Under the pieces are notes generated by a model, which ran no database searches, had not been told where the DNA came from, and worked only from the letters and a program-made list of their open reading frames with translations. Below, piece after piece: positions 51,914 to 60,563 of a stretch of 64,000 bases of DNA. This DNA is from Pseudomonas sp. Bc-h. GTDB lineage: Bacteria > Pseudomonadota > Gammaproteobacteria > Pseudomonadales > Pseudomonadaceae. Within the stretch, counting starts at the first letter, position 1. The number at the start of each line of letters is the position of its first letter. The translations under genes were made by a program, and so were the position numbers. Location: NCBI RefSeq assembly GCF_002080045.1, contig NZ_MUIN01000011.1:502354-566353 (forward strand), read 5' to 3'.

Positions 51914-54214
51914 ATGAATAAGCTGTGTTTACTGAGTCTTGTCATCGGTTTGGCCAGTCAGTCCGCCTGGGCCCAGACTGCCGCCAGCCCCGCCAGTAAC
52001 GTTTCCACGCTGCAAGCCAAGAATGCATTCATCTCCAACCTGATGAAGCAGATGACCCTCGACGAGAAGATCGGTCAGCTGCGTCTCATCAGCATCGGCC
52101 CGGAAATGCCGAAGTCGGAAATCGTCAAGGAAATCGCCGCTGGCCGTATCGGCGGGACGTTCAACTCCGTATTGCTGCCCGACAACCGCGCCATGCAAGA
52201 CGCCGCCGTCGCCCACAGCCGCATGAAGATTCCGATGTTCTTCGCCTACGACGTGGTTCACGGCCAACGCACGATTTTCCCGATCAGCCTGGGCCTCGCG
52301 TCAACCTGGGACATGGATGCCGTCACCCGCGCCGGTCGCGTTTCGGCGATCGAAGCCGCCGCCGATGGCGTGGACATGACCTTCGCACCAATGGTCGATA
52401 TCACTCGCGACGCCCGCTGGGGCCGCAGCTCCGAAGGCTTCGGTGAAGACACCTATCTGGTTTCGCGCCTGTCAGCGACCATGACCCGCGCTTTCCAGGG
52501 CACCAGCACTCAGGCACCGAACAGCATCATGGCGGCGGTCAAACACTTTGCGCTGTATGGCGCAGTAGAAGGCGGTCGCGACTACAACACCGTGGACATG
52601 AGCCCGGTGCGCATGCAACAGGACTACCTGCCCCCTTACCGCGCTGCCATCGATGCAGGCGCGGGCGGCGTGATGGTCGCGCTGAACTCGATCAACGGCG
52701 TGCCCTCCACCGCCAACGCCTGGCTGCTGCAAGACGTGCTGCGCAAGGACTGGGGCTTCAAGGGCGTGACCGTCAGCGACCACGGCGCGATCAAGGAACT
52801 GATCGACCACGGCGTCGCCAAGGACTTCCGTGAGGCGGCGAAACTGGCCATCAAGGCTGGCGTCGACCTGAGCATGAACGACAAGGCCTACGGCGAAGAA
52901 CTGCCAGCGCTGGTCAAGAATGGCGAAGTGTCGGTCAAGGAAGTCGACAACGCCGTACGTGAAGTGCTCGGCGCGAAGTGGGAAATGGGCCTGTTCGCCA
53001 ACCCGTACCTGCGCATCGGCGCGGCGGTGGACGATCCAGTCGACCGTGATGCTGAAAACCGTCTGCACCGCACCGAAGCCCGTGATGTCGCGCGCCGCAG
53101 CATGGTGCTGTTGAAGAATGACAACAACACCCTGCCGCTGAAAAAACAAGGCACCATCGCCGTTATCGGTCCGCTGGCCAAGAGCTCGCTGGACATGCTG
53201 GGCAGTTGGTCGGCAGCCGGTCTGGCGCGTCAGACAGTCAGCGCCTATGACGGCCTGGCCAATGCGGTCGGCGACAAGGCCAAACTGCTTTACGCAGTGG
53301 GCACCAACGTCACCGACAATCAGGAAGCCATCACCTACCTGAACAAGATGGACGACCAGATTCACATCGATAGCCGCCCGGAACAGGACATGATCGATGA
53401 AGCGGTCAAGGTCGCGCAGCAGTCGGACGTCGTCGTGGCTGTAGTCGGTGAATCGCGCAACATGTCCCACGAAGCTGCCAGTCGTGTCGACCTCGTTCTG
53501 CCGGGTCGTCAACGTGATCTGATCAAGGCCCTCAAGGCCACTGGCAAACCGCTGGTGATCGTTTTGATGAACGGCCGCCCGCTGGCACTCGGCGAAGAAA
53601 ACAAGCAAGCCGATGCGATGCTCGAAAGCTGGTTCCTTGGCACCGAAGGCGGCAACGCACTGGCTGACGTGCTGTTCGGCGACTACAACCCGTCAGGCAA
53701 GCTGCCGATGACCTTCCCGCGTTCGGTGGGTCAGGTGCCTGCCTACTACAACCATCTGAACACCGGTCGCCCTTACCGCGTGAACGATTCGAACTACACC
53801 TCGAATTACTTCGAAGAGCCGACCAGCCCGCTGTTCCCGTTCGGTTACGGCCTGAGCTATACCCAGTTCAACGTCTCGGACATCGTCCTGTCGGTCAACA
53901 AGATGACCCGCAAAGACAAACTGACCGCCACCGTCCAGGTCAAGAACACCGGTAAAGTGGCCGGTGAAACCGTGGTTCAGCTGTACCTGCGCGATGTCGC
54001 GGCCTCTATCAGCCGCCCGGTGAAAGAGCTGAAGAACTTCCAGAAAGTCATGTTGAAGCCCGGCGAAGAAAAAGCCGTGAGCTTTACCGTGACCGAGGAA
54101 GACCTTAAGTTCTTCAACCCTTCGCTCAAGTACGCGGCGGAAGCCGGCGAGTTCAAACTGATGATCGGCCTGGACTCCCAAGACGTAAAAGAAACGACAT
54201 TCAATCTGCTGTAA
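51914..54214 (+). CDS. bglX: periplasmic beta-glucosidase BglX (GH3)
   Basis: 766 aa, as in E. coli (765). A signal peptide ends near SAWAQ. The GH3 barrel includes the nucleophile Asp289 in VTVSDHGAIKEL. The second GH3 domain starts near KQGTIAVIGPLAKSS, and a C-terminal fibronectin-like domain begins near LTATVQVKNTGKVAGETVVQLYL. It cleaves beta-glucosides in the periplasm. The start is ATG 51914, which begins the signal peptide. Confidence 0.95.
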   Translation: MNKLCLLSLVIGLASQSAWAQTAASPASNVSTLQAKNAFISNLMKQMTLDEKIGQLRLISIGPEMPKSEIVKEIAAGRIGGTFNSVLLPDNRAMQDAAVAHSRMKIPMFFAYDVVHGQRTIFPISLGLASTWDMDAVTRAGRVSAIEAAADGVDMTFAPMVDITRDARWGRSSEGFGEDTYLVSRLSATMTRAFQGTSTQAPNSIMAAVKHFALYGAVEGGRDYNTVDMSPVRMQQDYLPPYRAAIDAGAGGVMVALNSINGVPSTANAWLLQDVLRKDWGFKGVTVSDHGAIKELIDHGVAKDFREAAKLAIKAGVDLSMNDKAYGEELPALVKNGEVSVKEVDNAVREVLGAKWEMGLFANPYLRIGAAVDDPVDRDAENRLHRTEARDVARRSMVLLKNDNNTLPLKKQGTIAVIGPLAKSSLDMLGSWSAAGLARQTVSAYDGLANAVGDKAKLLYAVGTNVTDNQEAITYLNKMDDQIHIDSRPEQDMIDEAVKVAQQSDVVVAVVGESRNMSHEAASRVDLVLPGRQRDLIKALKATGKPLVIVLMNGRPLALGEENKQADAMLESWFLGTEGGNALADVLFGDYNPSGKLPMTFPRSVGQVPAYYNHLNTGRPYRVNDSNYTSNYFEEPTSPLFPFGYGLSYTQFNVSDIVLSVNKMTRKDKLTATVQVKNTGKVAGETVVQLYLRDVAASISRPVKELKNFQKVMLKPGEEKAVSFTVTEEDLKFFNPSLKYAAEAGEFKLMIGLDSQDVKETTFNLL

Positions 54215-54271
54215 TGGCTGCAGGCGGCGCGGTCTGACAGGACCGTGCCGCAACACAACAGGCCACCCACC

Positions 54272-56029
54272 ATGCCTCGCGCCGCCCGCCTCGTTTTTTC
54301 AACCCTGCTGATTCTCGCTGGCGCTGTGATCGTGGCGACACTGGCCATGCATCAGGCCCAGCGCCATTCCCTGGAAGACGACGCCGCTCGTGCCCAGGGC
54401 CAGCTTTCGCTTTATGCCAATACCCTGCAAACCCTGATCGAGCGCTACCGCGCCCTTCCCGCCGTGCTGGCGCTGGACCCACAGCTGCGAGACGCACTGA
54501 AGGGGCCGGTCAGCGCTGAAACCACTCAGGTGCTCAATCTGAAACTGGAGCAGATCAATGGCGCAGCGCAGTCCTCGACGCTGGAATTGCTCGACCGCGA
54601 CGGTCTGGCGATTGGCGCCAGCAACTGGAAACTGCCCAGCAGCTATGTCGGCCATAACTACGGATTTCGCCCCTACTTCACTCAGACCAAAGCCAACGGC
54701 GTCGGGCGTTTCTACGCGGTCGGCGTGACCAGTGGGATTGCGGGTTACTTCCTCTCGAATGCAGTACGGGACGATGCCGGGCAGTTTATCGGCGCCATGG
54801 TCGTGAAGCTGGAATTCCCGGATCTCGAACACACTTGGGCCCAAGGCGAGGACCTGCTACTGGTCAGCGACGCGAAAGGCATCGTGTTCATTGCCAACCA
54901 ACCCGGCTGGCGCTATCGCTCATTGCGTCCCTTGTCGGATCAGGACCGCAGCGAGCTGGGCAGCACTCGCCAATACGACAAACAACCCTTGGCGCCTCTC
55001 ATTCAGCAGCCCCTACGCACCTTCAACGACAACAGCCATTTGACCAGCGTCGTGGCGCCCGACGGCACTGCGGATTACCTCTGGCAATCGCTGCCGCTGC
55101 AACCCGAAGGCTGGACCTTGCACCTGCTGCGCAAGCCTCAGCCCGCCACCGAGGACATTCGCAACGCCGCACTGGCCGCTGCCGGAATCTGGCTGACATT
55201 GGTGTTTCTCGGCCTGTTCCTCTATCAGCGGTGGCGGTTGGCGCGCATGCGTCAACGCAGCCGCGAGGAACTGGAACAACTGGTGGAAGAACGCACGCGA
55301 GACCTGCGGACCGCTCAGGACGGTCTGGTGCAATCGACCAAACTGGCCGCGCTTGGGCAGATGTCTGCGGCGCTGGCCCATGAAATCAACCAGCCGCTGA
55401 CGGCACAGCGCATGCAACTGGCTACCCTGCGTCTGCTGCTCGATCATGGTCGTGTCGACGACGCCTACCAGGCACTGACCCCCATCGATCAACAACTCAC
55501 GCGCATGGCCGCCCTCACCGGCCATCTCAAGACCTTCGCCCGTAAAAGCCCCAGTGGCCTGCGCGAGCGGGTTGACCTGGCCTGTGTGGTCGACCAGGCG
55601 CTGCTGCTGCTCGATGCGCGCATCCGCGAAGAAAAGGTCAGCTGTGTGCTAGACCTGACCCGCCCGGCCTGGGTCCGCGGCGACGCCATACGCCTGGAGC
55701 AGGTACTGATCAACCTGCTGCGCAACGCACTGGACGCCATGGGCGGAAAACCGCTCAAGCGCCTGGAGATCCGCGTCGAGAGCGAGGGAGATAGCTGGCG
55801 GCTGACCGTCGGCGACAGCGGGGGCGGGATTGCCGAAGAGCATCTGGCGAATATTTTCGATCCGTTCTTTACCACCAAACCTGTGGGCGATGGCCTTGGG
55901 CTCGGGCTTGCGGTGTCATACGCCATCGTTCATGAACTCGGGGGTCGCCTGGCCGCCGAAAACGTGAACAATGGCGCACTGTTCTTATTCTCTCTGCCCA
56001 AGGCTCCGGAGGCCGAAACCCCATGCTGA
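54272..56029 (+). CDS. mifS: sensor histidine kinase MifS (DctB type)
   Basis: 585 aa. Two membrane segments (about residues 5-25 and 300-320) enclose a double-PAS periplasmic sensor like that of DctB (LLDRDGLAIGASNW, YGFRPYFTQTKANGVGRFYAVG). The kinase core has the phosphoacceptor ALAHEINQPLTAQRMQ and ATPase motifs NLLRNALDAMGG, DSGGGI and GLGLGLAVSYAI. The order with mifR and a downstream alpha-ketoglutarate permease fits MifS, which in P. aeruginosa responds to alpha-ketoglutarate. DctB for C4-dicarboxylates is the alternative. Overlaps mifR by 7 bp. Confidence 0.85.
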   Translation: MPRAARLVFSTLLILAGAVIVATLAMHQAQRHSLEDDAARAQGQLSLYANTLQTLIERYRALPAVLALDPQLRDALKGPVSAETTQVLNLKLEQINGAAQSSTLELLDRDGLAIGASNWKLPSSYVGHNYGFRPYFTQTKANGVGRFYAVGVTSGIAGYFLSNAVRDDAGQFIGAMVVKLEFPDLEHTWAQGEDLLLVSDAKGIVFIANQPGWRYRSLRPLSDQDRSELGSTRQYDKQPLAPLIQQPLRTFNDNSHLTSVVAPDGTADYLWQSLPLQPEGWTLHLLRKPQPATEDIRNAALAAAGIWLTLVFLGLFLYQRWRLARMRQRSREELEQLVEERTRDLRTAQDGLVQSTKLAALGQMSAALAHEINQPLTAQRMQLATLRLLLDHGRVDDAYQALTPIDQQLTRMAALTGHLKTFARKSPSGLRERVDLACVVDQALLLLDARIREEKVSCVLDLTRPAWVRGDAIRLEQVLINLLRNALDAMGGKPLKRLEIRVESEGDSWRLTVGDSGGGIAEEHLANIFDPFFTTKPVGDGLGLGLAVSYAIVHELGGRLAAENVNNGALFLFSLPKAPEAETPC

Positions 56030-57363
56030 ACTCGGTGATCGTGGTCGATGACGAGGCGCCCATCCGCGAAGCGGTGCAGCAGTGGTTGTCGCTGTCCGGC
56101 TTTGACGTGCAACTGTTCAGTCGCGCCGAGGATTGCCTGGCCCGTCTGCCCGAGCACTTCCCTGGCGTGGTGCTCAGTGACGTGCGCATGCCGGGCATGA
56201 GCGGCCTGGAGCTGTTGGAGCAACTGCACAAGCGCGATCCCGATTTGCCGGTGATCCTGCTCACCGGCCATGGCGACGTACCGATGGCGGTCGATGCCAT
56301 GCGCGACGGCGCCTATGATTTTCTGGAAAAACCCTTCACTCCGGAAACGCTGCTGGGCAGCCTGCGCCGAGCACTGGAGAAACGCGCGCTGGTGCTGGAA
56401 AACCGCCGCCTCCATGAACAGGCTGACACCCGCTCCCGACTTGACGCCACTCTGCTGGGCCTCTCGCCCACGATGCAGACCTTGCGGCTTCAGGTTCAGG
56501 ACCTCGCGCAATTGCCGGTCAACGTGTTGATCCGCGGCGAAACGGGCAGCGGCAAGGAAATGGTCGCCCGTTGTCTGCATGACTTCGGCCCGCGAGCAAA
56601 AAAACCGTTTGTGGCCGTCAACTGCGCGGCAATCCCCGAGCAACTGTTCGAGGCCGAGCTGTTTGGTCATGAAAGTGGCGCATTCACCGGGGCTCAGGGC
56701 AAGCGCATCGGCAAGCTTGAGTTCGCCGATGGCGGCACGCTGTTTCTCGATGAAATCGAAAGCATGCCGCTCGCCCAGCAGGTGAAACTGCTGCGAGTGA
56801 TTCAGGATCGACGCCTGGAACGGTTGGGCTCCAATCAGAGCATCGAGGTTGACCTGCGCATCATCGCCGCAACCAAGCCTGATCTGCTCGAAGAGGCCAA
56901 GGCCGGACGTTTTCGCGAGGACCTGGCTTATCGATTGAACATCGCCGAGCTGCGTCTGCCGCCGTTACGTGAACGACGCGAGGACATACCCCTGTTGTTC
57001 GGCCACTTCTCCCGCCAAGCCGCAGAACGTATGGGGCGCAGCGCGCCAATCGTCAGCGGCGGGCAGTTGAGCCACCTGCTGAGCCATGACTGGCCGGGTA
57101 ACGTGCGGGAGCTGGCCAACGCAGCAGAACGCCAGGTGCTCGGGCTGGACAAACCGGGCTCGGTGGATATGCCGGAGGGACAATCCCTGGCGGCGCAGCA
57201 GGAAGCCTTTGAAGCCCACTGCCTGCGTTCGGCGTTAAGCCGCCACAGGGGCGATATCAAGGCGGTGCTGCATGAGTTGCAACTGCCGCGTCGCACGTTG
57301 AACGAAAAGATGCAGCGCCATGGGTTGATCAGGGAGAAGTTTTTGCCCGACGGCAGCGCATGA
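56023..57363 (+). CDS. mifR: sigma54-dependent response regulator MifR (DctD type)
   Basis: 446 aa. Receiver domain with phosphoacceptor Asp53 (VVLSDVRMPGM), AAA+ domain with Walker A GETGSGKE near residue 170, the sigma54-contact loop ESGAFTGAQ, and Walker B GGTLFLDEIES. A C-terminal Fis-type helix-turn-helix follows (HRGDIKAVLHELQLPRRTLNEKMQRHGL). It should activate an RpoN promoter; the next gene has one 62-78 bp before its start codon. Confidence 0.9.
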   Translation: MLNSVIVVDDEAPIREAVQQWLSLSGFDVQLFSRAEDCLARLPEHFPGVVLSDVRMPGMSGLELLEQLHKRDPDLPVILLTGHGDVPMAVDAMRDGAYDFLEKPFTPETLLGSLRRALEKRALVLENRRLHEQADTRSRLDATLLGLSPTMQTLRLQVQDLAQLPVNVLIRGETGSGKEMVARCLHDFGPRAKKPFVAVNCAAIPEQLFEAELFGHESGAFTGAQGKRIGKLEFADGGTLFLDEIESMPLAQQVKLLRVIQDRRLERLGSNQSIEVDLRIIAATKPDLLEEAKAGRFREDLAYRLNIAELRLPPLRERREDIPLLFGHFSRQAAERMGRSAPIVSGGQLSHLLSHDWPGNVRELANAAERQVLGLDKPGSVDMPEGQSLAAQQEAFEAHCLRSALSRHRGDIKAVLHELQLPRRTLNEKMQRHGLIREKFLPDGSA

Positions 57364-57410
57364 CACCTCGGGCATCGGCAACTTCTCGCTTACCCGATGA
57401 ACGTCTATCG

Positions 57411-57422
57411 GCGGATTTCCGC
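57411..57422. promoter_or_regulatory. possible upstream activator site for MifR
   Basis: An inverted repeat GCGGA-TT-TCCGC lying 46 bp upstream of the -24 box of the transporter gene. Its place is right for an activator that loops to a sigma54 promoter. Short palindromes are common at this base composition, so confidence is low. Confidence 0.35.
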
Positions 57423-57467
57423 TCATCGCATCAAGGCAAACCTTTCTAGACCGGGCCTCTCGGGGCT

Positions 57468-57484
57468 TGGCACACCTCCTGCTA
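57468..57484 (+). promoter_or_regulatory. sigma54 (-24/-12) promoter of the alpha-ketoglutarate permease gene
   Basis: TGGCAC-ACCTC-CTGCTA: GG (57469-57470) and GC (57481-57482) are 10 bp apart, close to the RpoN consensus TGGCAC-N5-TTGCW. It lies 62-78 bp before the ATG and right after the gene for a sigma54 activator. Confidence 0.75.
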
Positions 57485-57545
57485 TCACAGTCGTCAGACC
57501 GCATCGCTGCGCTCCCTCTAAAAACAATGACTTGCAGGAAACCTT

Positions 57546-58868
57546 ATGGCTATCCCCAACTCTGTGTCCACCGGATCGGCTGCGGCGCCTGTCGCCCAGA
57601 AGACCACCGGCAGCCGCCTGAAATCCATTTTCTCAGGCTCGGTCGGCAACATGGTCGAGTGGTACGACTGGTACGTCTACGCCGCTTTCTCCCTCTACTT
57701 CGCCAAAGTCTTCTTCCCCAAAGGCGATACCACCGCCCAACTGCTCAACACCGCCGCGATCTTCGCCGTGGGTTTCCTGATGCGCCCGATCGGCGGGTGG
57801 TTGATGGGCCTCTACGCGGACCGCAAGGGTCGCAAGGCTGCGCTGATGGCGTCGGTACTGTTGATGTGCTTCGGCTCGCTGATCATCGCCCTGACGCCAG
57901 GTTATGAAACCATCGGCGTCGGCGCGCCGATACTCCTGGTGTTCGCACGCCTGCTGCAGGGCCTGTCGGTCGGTGGTGAATACGGCACCTCAGCGACCTA
58001 CCTCAGTGAGATGGCCACCAAGGAACGTCGCGGTTTCTTCTCCAGCTTCCAGTACGTGACCCTGATTTCCGGGCAGCTCATCGCGCTGGGCGTGTTGATC
58101 GTGCTGCAGCAGACCCTCACTACCGAGCAACTGAACGCGTGGGGCTGGCGTATTCCTTTTGCCATCGGCGCGCTGTGCGCGGTCGTTGCGCTGTTCCTGC
58201 GTCGCGGTATGGAAGAAACCGAATCCTTCACCAAGAAGAAGGAAGAGCCGAAAGAGAGCCTGATGCGCACGCTGATGCGTCATCCCAAGGAGCTGATGAC
58301 TGTGGTCGGCCTGACCATGGGCGGCACCCTGGCCTTCTATACCTACACCACCTACATGCAGAAATACCTGGTGAATACCGTCGGCATGAGCATCACCGAT
58401 TCCACCACTATTTCTGCGGCGACGCTGTTTCTGTTCATGGTGCTGCAGCCGGTGATCGGCGCGCTGTCGGATAAAATCGGCCGTCGCCCGATCCTGATCG
58501 CCTTCGGTGTGCTGGGTACGCTGTGCACTGTGCCGATTCTGACTACTCTGCACACCATTCAAACCTGGTGGGGCGCGTTCTTCCTCATCATGGCAGCGCT
58601 GATCATCGTCAGCGGCTACACCTCGATCAATGCCGTGGTGAAAGCCGAGCTGTTCCCGACAGAGATCCGCGCGCTTGGCGTCGGTCTGCCGTACGCATTG
58701 ACCGTGTCCATCTTTGGCGGCACCGCCGAGTACATCGCCCTCTGGTTCAAGAGCGTCGGCATGGAGACGGGTTACTACTGGTACGTGACTGCCTGCATTG
58801 CCTGCTCGCTGCTGGTCTACGTATTCATGAAAGACACCCGCAAGCACTCGCGAATCGAGACCGACTGA
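57546..58868 (+). CDS. MFS alpha-ketoglutarate permease (KgtP/PcaT-like)
   Basis: 440 aa with 12 membrane segments of the metabolite:H+ symporter type. Hallmarks are SVGNMVEWYDWYVYAAFSLYF at helix 1, the DRKGRKAAL loop after helix 2, LQGLSVGGEYGTSATYLSE, and FPTEIRALGVGLPYA. Family members take up alpha-ketoglutarate or related dicarboxylates. The MifSR-like pair and RpoN promoter just upstream support alpha-ketoglutarate. A T-rich terminator follows a REP element downstream. Confidence 0.88.
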   Translation: MAIPNSVSTGSAAAPVAQKTTGSRLKSIFSGSVGNMVEWYDWYVYAAFSLYFAKVFFPKGDTTAQLLNTAAIFAVGFLMRPIGGWLMGLYADRKGRKAALMASVLLMCFGSLIIALTPGYETIGVGAPILLVFARLLQGLSVGGEYGTSATYLSEMATKERRGFFSSFQYVTLISGQLIALGVLIVLQQTLTTEQLNAWGWRIPFAIGALCAVVALFLRRGMEETESFTKKKEEPKESLMRTLMRHPKELMTVVGLTMGGTLAFYTYTTYMQKYLVNTVGMSITDSTTISAATLFLFMVLQPVIGALSDKIGRRPILIAFGVLGTLCTVPILTTLHTIQTWWGAFFLIMAALIIVSGYTSINAVVKAELFPTEIRALGVGLPYALTVSIFGGTAEYIALWFKSVGMETGYYWYVTACIACSLLVYVFMKDTRKHSRIETD

Positions 58869-58890
58869 CCCGCGTCCGAACCAATGCTGC

Positions 58891-58959
58891 CCTGTAGCAG
58901 CACGGCTTGCCGGCGGTGACGGACTCGGAACCGCTACCGCCGGCGAGCCGGACTGCAGG
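58891..58959. repeat. REP-type palindrome, family A
   Basis: CCTGTAGCAGCACGGCTTGC on the left pairs with the right arm containing CCGCCGGCGAGCCGG and CTGCAGG. This is the fullest copy of family A in the window, 22 bp after the permease stop. Confidence 0.8.
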
Positions 58960-58979
58960 AGGTCGGGAGCAAATCAGAG

Positions 58980-59010
58980 GGGCAGCCATGAGAGTGAGCT
59001 GCCCTTTTTT
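58980..59010 (+). terminator. Rho-independent terminator downstream of the permease
   Basis: Stem GGGCAGC / GCTGCCC with an 11-nt loop, followed by six T. It separates the permease unit from the repeat-protein genes. Confidence 0.85.
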
Positions 59011-59064
59011 CCGCTGCAATGCCGGCTAAGTCGCTGAATCATCAGCGGCTTTTTGCAGTATCAA

Positions 59065-59174
59065 TTTCAACGATGATCGCTACCAATGCGATTGACTTCT
59101 TAATAATCCAGAGCCGAGTAAAGTTAACTCCATACCGAGTTACCAACTAATCAAATCGATCTGGAGCAACTACC
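59065..59174 (+). promoter_or_regulatory. upstream region of repeat protein 1, shared with its paralogue
   Basis: The 110 bp before the start codon align with the 111 bp before the second repeat-protein gene (59911-60021). Both have TTTCA-CGATG-TCG-TA-CAA, then TTxACTTCT and TTA-CTCCATACC, and a TGGAGCAA ribosome site. The two genes therefore probably share a promoter type and regulator. No classic -35/-10 pair stands out. Confidence 0.6.
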
Positions 59175-59600
59175 ATGAAAACTAACAAACTGATCTTCGG
59201 CCTTGCTTTCTCTATCCTGGCTAGCAGTGCTTTCGCACTTCCAGCTGTAGATGCCAGCAACCATATCAATGCACCGGTAGTTGCTGAAAACGGTTCCTCC
59301 CACACCAACATCGGCCGCGTTGCTGCTGACGGTGCTGACCACGTAGGCGCCAACCGCCTTGCCGCTGACGGTGCTGACCACGTAGGTGCCAATCGCGTTG
59401 CTGCTGACGGCGCTGACCACGTAGGTGCCAACCGCGTCGCCGCTGACGGTGCTGATCACGTAGGTGCCAACCGCGTTGCTGCTGACGGCGCTGATCACGT
59501 AGGTGCCAACCGCGTTGCCGCTGACGGTGCAGACCATGTTGGTGCAAATCGTCTCGCTGCTGATGGTGCTGACCATGTCGGTGCGAACCGTCTGAGCTGA
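59175..59600 (+). CDS. secreted 13-residue-repeat protein 1, unknown
   Basis: 141 aa. A signal peptide (MKTNKLIFGLAFSILASSAFA) should be cut before LPAVD. After a short linker with VAENGSSHTN come seven 13-residue repeats from residue 48 (59316-59588): RVAADGADHVGAN or RLAADGADHVGAN, ending RLS. The repeats are near-identical in protein, but the codons vary in an odd-even pattern, so 39-bp units seem to have spread as 78-bp pairs. Each repeat has Asp and His that could bind a metal; a repetitive beta-type fold is conceivable. No known family is recognised. Confidence 0.85.
   Translation: MKTNKLIFGLAFSILASSAFALPAVDASNHINAPVVAENGSSHTNIGRVAADGADHVGANRLAADGADHVGANRVAADGADHVGANRVAADGADHVGANRVAADGADHVGANRVAADGADHVGANRLAADGADHVGANRLS
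59316..59588 (+). repeat. seven 39-bp tandem coding repeats
   Basis: Seven consecutive 39-bp units, each coding R-[VL]-A-A-D-G-A-D-H-V-G-A-N. Units 3 and 5 are very alike, as are 4 and the first half of 6. Such arrays can change copy number by slippage or recombination. Confidence 0.9.
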
Positions 59601-60021
59601 TCGTTTTACGGTTTCTTCCCCAGCCCGGCCTTCGCCGGGCTTGATTTTTTCTGGCGCAATAATTCGTTACAAGCCCCGTATCTGCTGGCCCTCTTACTTT
59701 TGTCAGTCACCAAAACTCTCAAACTCTCCCATCTGCACCATGCATTCAGTGAATACTGGCAGATCACGCAAGCTGATGCGGAAAACTCTTAAATTCACAC
59801 AATTCAACAGCTGTCAAGAAGTGAACCTGTCAGAGTTGACAGATTTTGCCCCATTTCAGATCAGAAACCGCTACAGCGCTTTAAAACCGGGCGTTTCAGC
59901 CAACTATCATTTTCAGCGATGGTCGTTAGCAACCTTGTTAACTTCTACTTAATGCACACGCGCGTAACATTAGCTCCATACCCAAGTTGAAAAATTATTG
60001 AACTTTGATGGAGCAAACATC
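59601..60021. other. gap between the two repeat-protein genes
   Basis: 421 bp, AT-rich compared with its surroundings. It contains the terminator of gene 1 at the left and the shared upstream region of gene 2 at the right (59911-60021). A 103-codon frame at 59641 has no ribosome site or family feature and is not called. Confidence 0.6.
59622..59648 (+). terminator. terminator of repeat protein 1
   Basis: Stem AGCCCGGC / GCCGGGCT with a 4-nt loop CTTC, followed by TGATTTTTT, 21 bp after the stop codon. Confidence 0.9.
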
Positions 60022-60501
60022 ATGAAAACTTCGAACATTATTTTTGGCCTTAGTCTTTCCATCCTGGCATCGAGCGCATTCGCTCTGCCTGTTTCGGACA
60101 CCCACTCTGTATTGAACGGAAGTGCGGTAGCCGAGGGTGGTTCTTCTCACACCAACGCTTCACATACCGGCTCTTATCGTCAGGCTTCCGATGGTTCTGA
60201 TCACGTCGGTGCAAATCGTCTGGCCGCTGACGGTTCCGAACGTTCTTCGCAGTTCCGCCAGGCTGCCGATGGCGCTGACCATGTCGGTGCAAACCGTCTG
60301 GCCGCTGACGGCTCCGAACGTTCGTCGCAGTTCCGCCAGGCCGCCGATGGCGCTGACCACGTCGGTGCAAACCGTCTGGCCGCTGACGGTTCGGAACGTT
60401 CTTCCCAATTCCGCCAGGCTGCCGATGGTGCTGACCACGTCGGTGCAAACCGTCTGGCAGCAGATGGTGCTGATCACGTAGGCGCCAACCGCGTCAGCTG
60501 A
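60022..60501 (+). CDS. secreted 13-residue-repeat protein 2, paralogue
   Basis: 159 aa, paralogous to the gene at 59175. Signal peptide MKTSNIIFGLSLSILASSAFA, linker VAEGGSSHTN, then eight 13-residue repeats from residue 53. Here two repeat types alternate: R-L-A-A-D-G-S-E-R-S-S-Q-F and R-Q-A-A-D-G-A-D-H-V-G-A-N, giving a 26-residue (78-bp) composite unit in three copies. The last repeat is of the pure gene-1 type. Start ATG 60022 has GGAG upstream. No known family is recognised. Confidence 0.85.
   Translation: MKTSNIIFGLSLSILASSAFALPVSDTHSVLNGSAVAEGGSSHTNASHTGSYRQASDGSDHVGANRLAADGSERSSQFRQAADGADHVGANRLAADGSERSSQFRQAADGADHVGANRLAADGSERSSQFRQAADGADHVGANRLAADGADHVGANRVS
60178..60489 (+). repeat. 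eight 39-bp tandem coding repeats in a 78-bp higher-order pattern
   Basis: Three nearly identical 78-bp composites (SERSSQF type plus ADHVGAN type) flanked by one ADHVGAN-like unit on each side. The array is in frame and ends RVS. Confidence 0.88.
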
Positions 60502-60563
60502 TTCAACTGATACCGCTTCAAGGTCTACCGCTTCACACGTTTCACCTCCCGAACTCCCTTTGT

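Noticed and set aside
59316..59600. Regular 39-bp repeats that could suggest a CRISPR array
   Set aside because: The units are contiguous with no unique spacers, are in frame, and encode a signal-peptide protein. No cas gene is near.
59641..59952. 103-codon frame between the repeat-protein genes
   Set aside because: It starts within the terminator of gene 1, has no ribosome site and reads into the conserved upstream region of gene 2.
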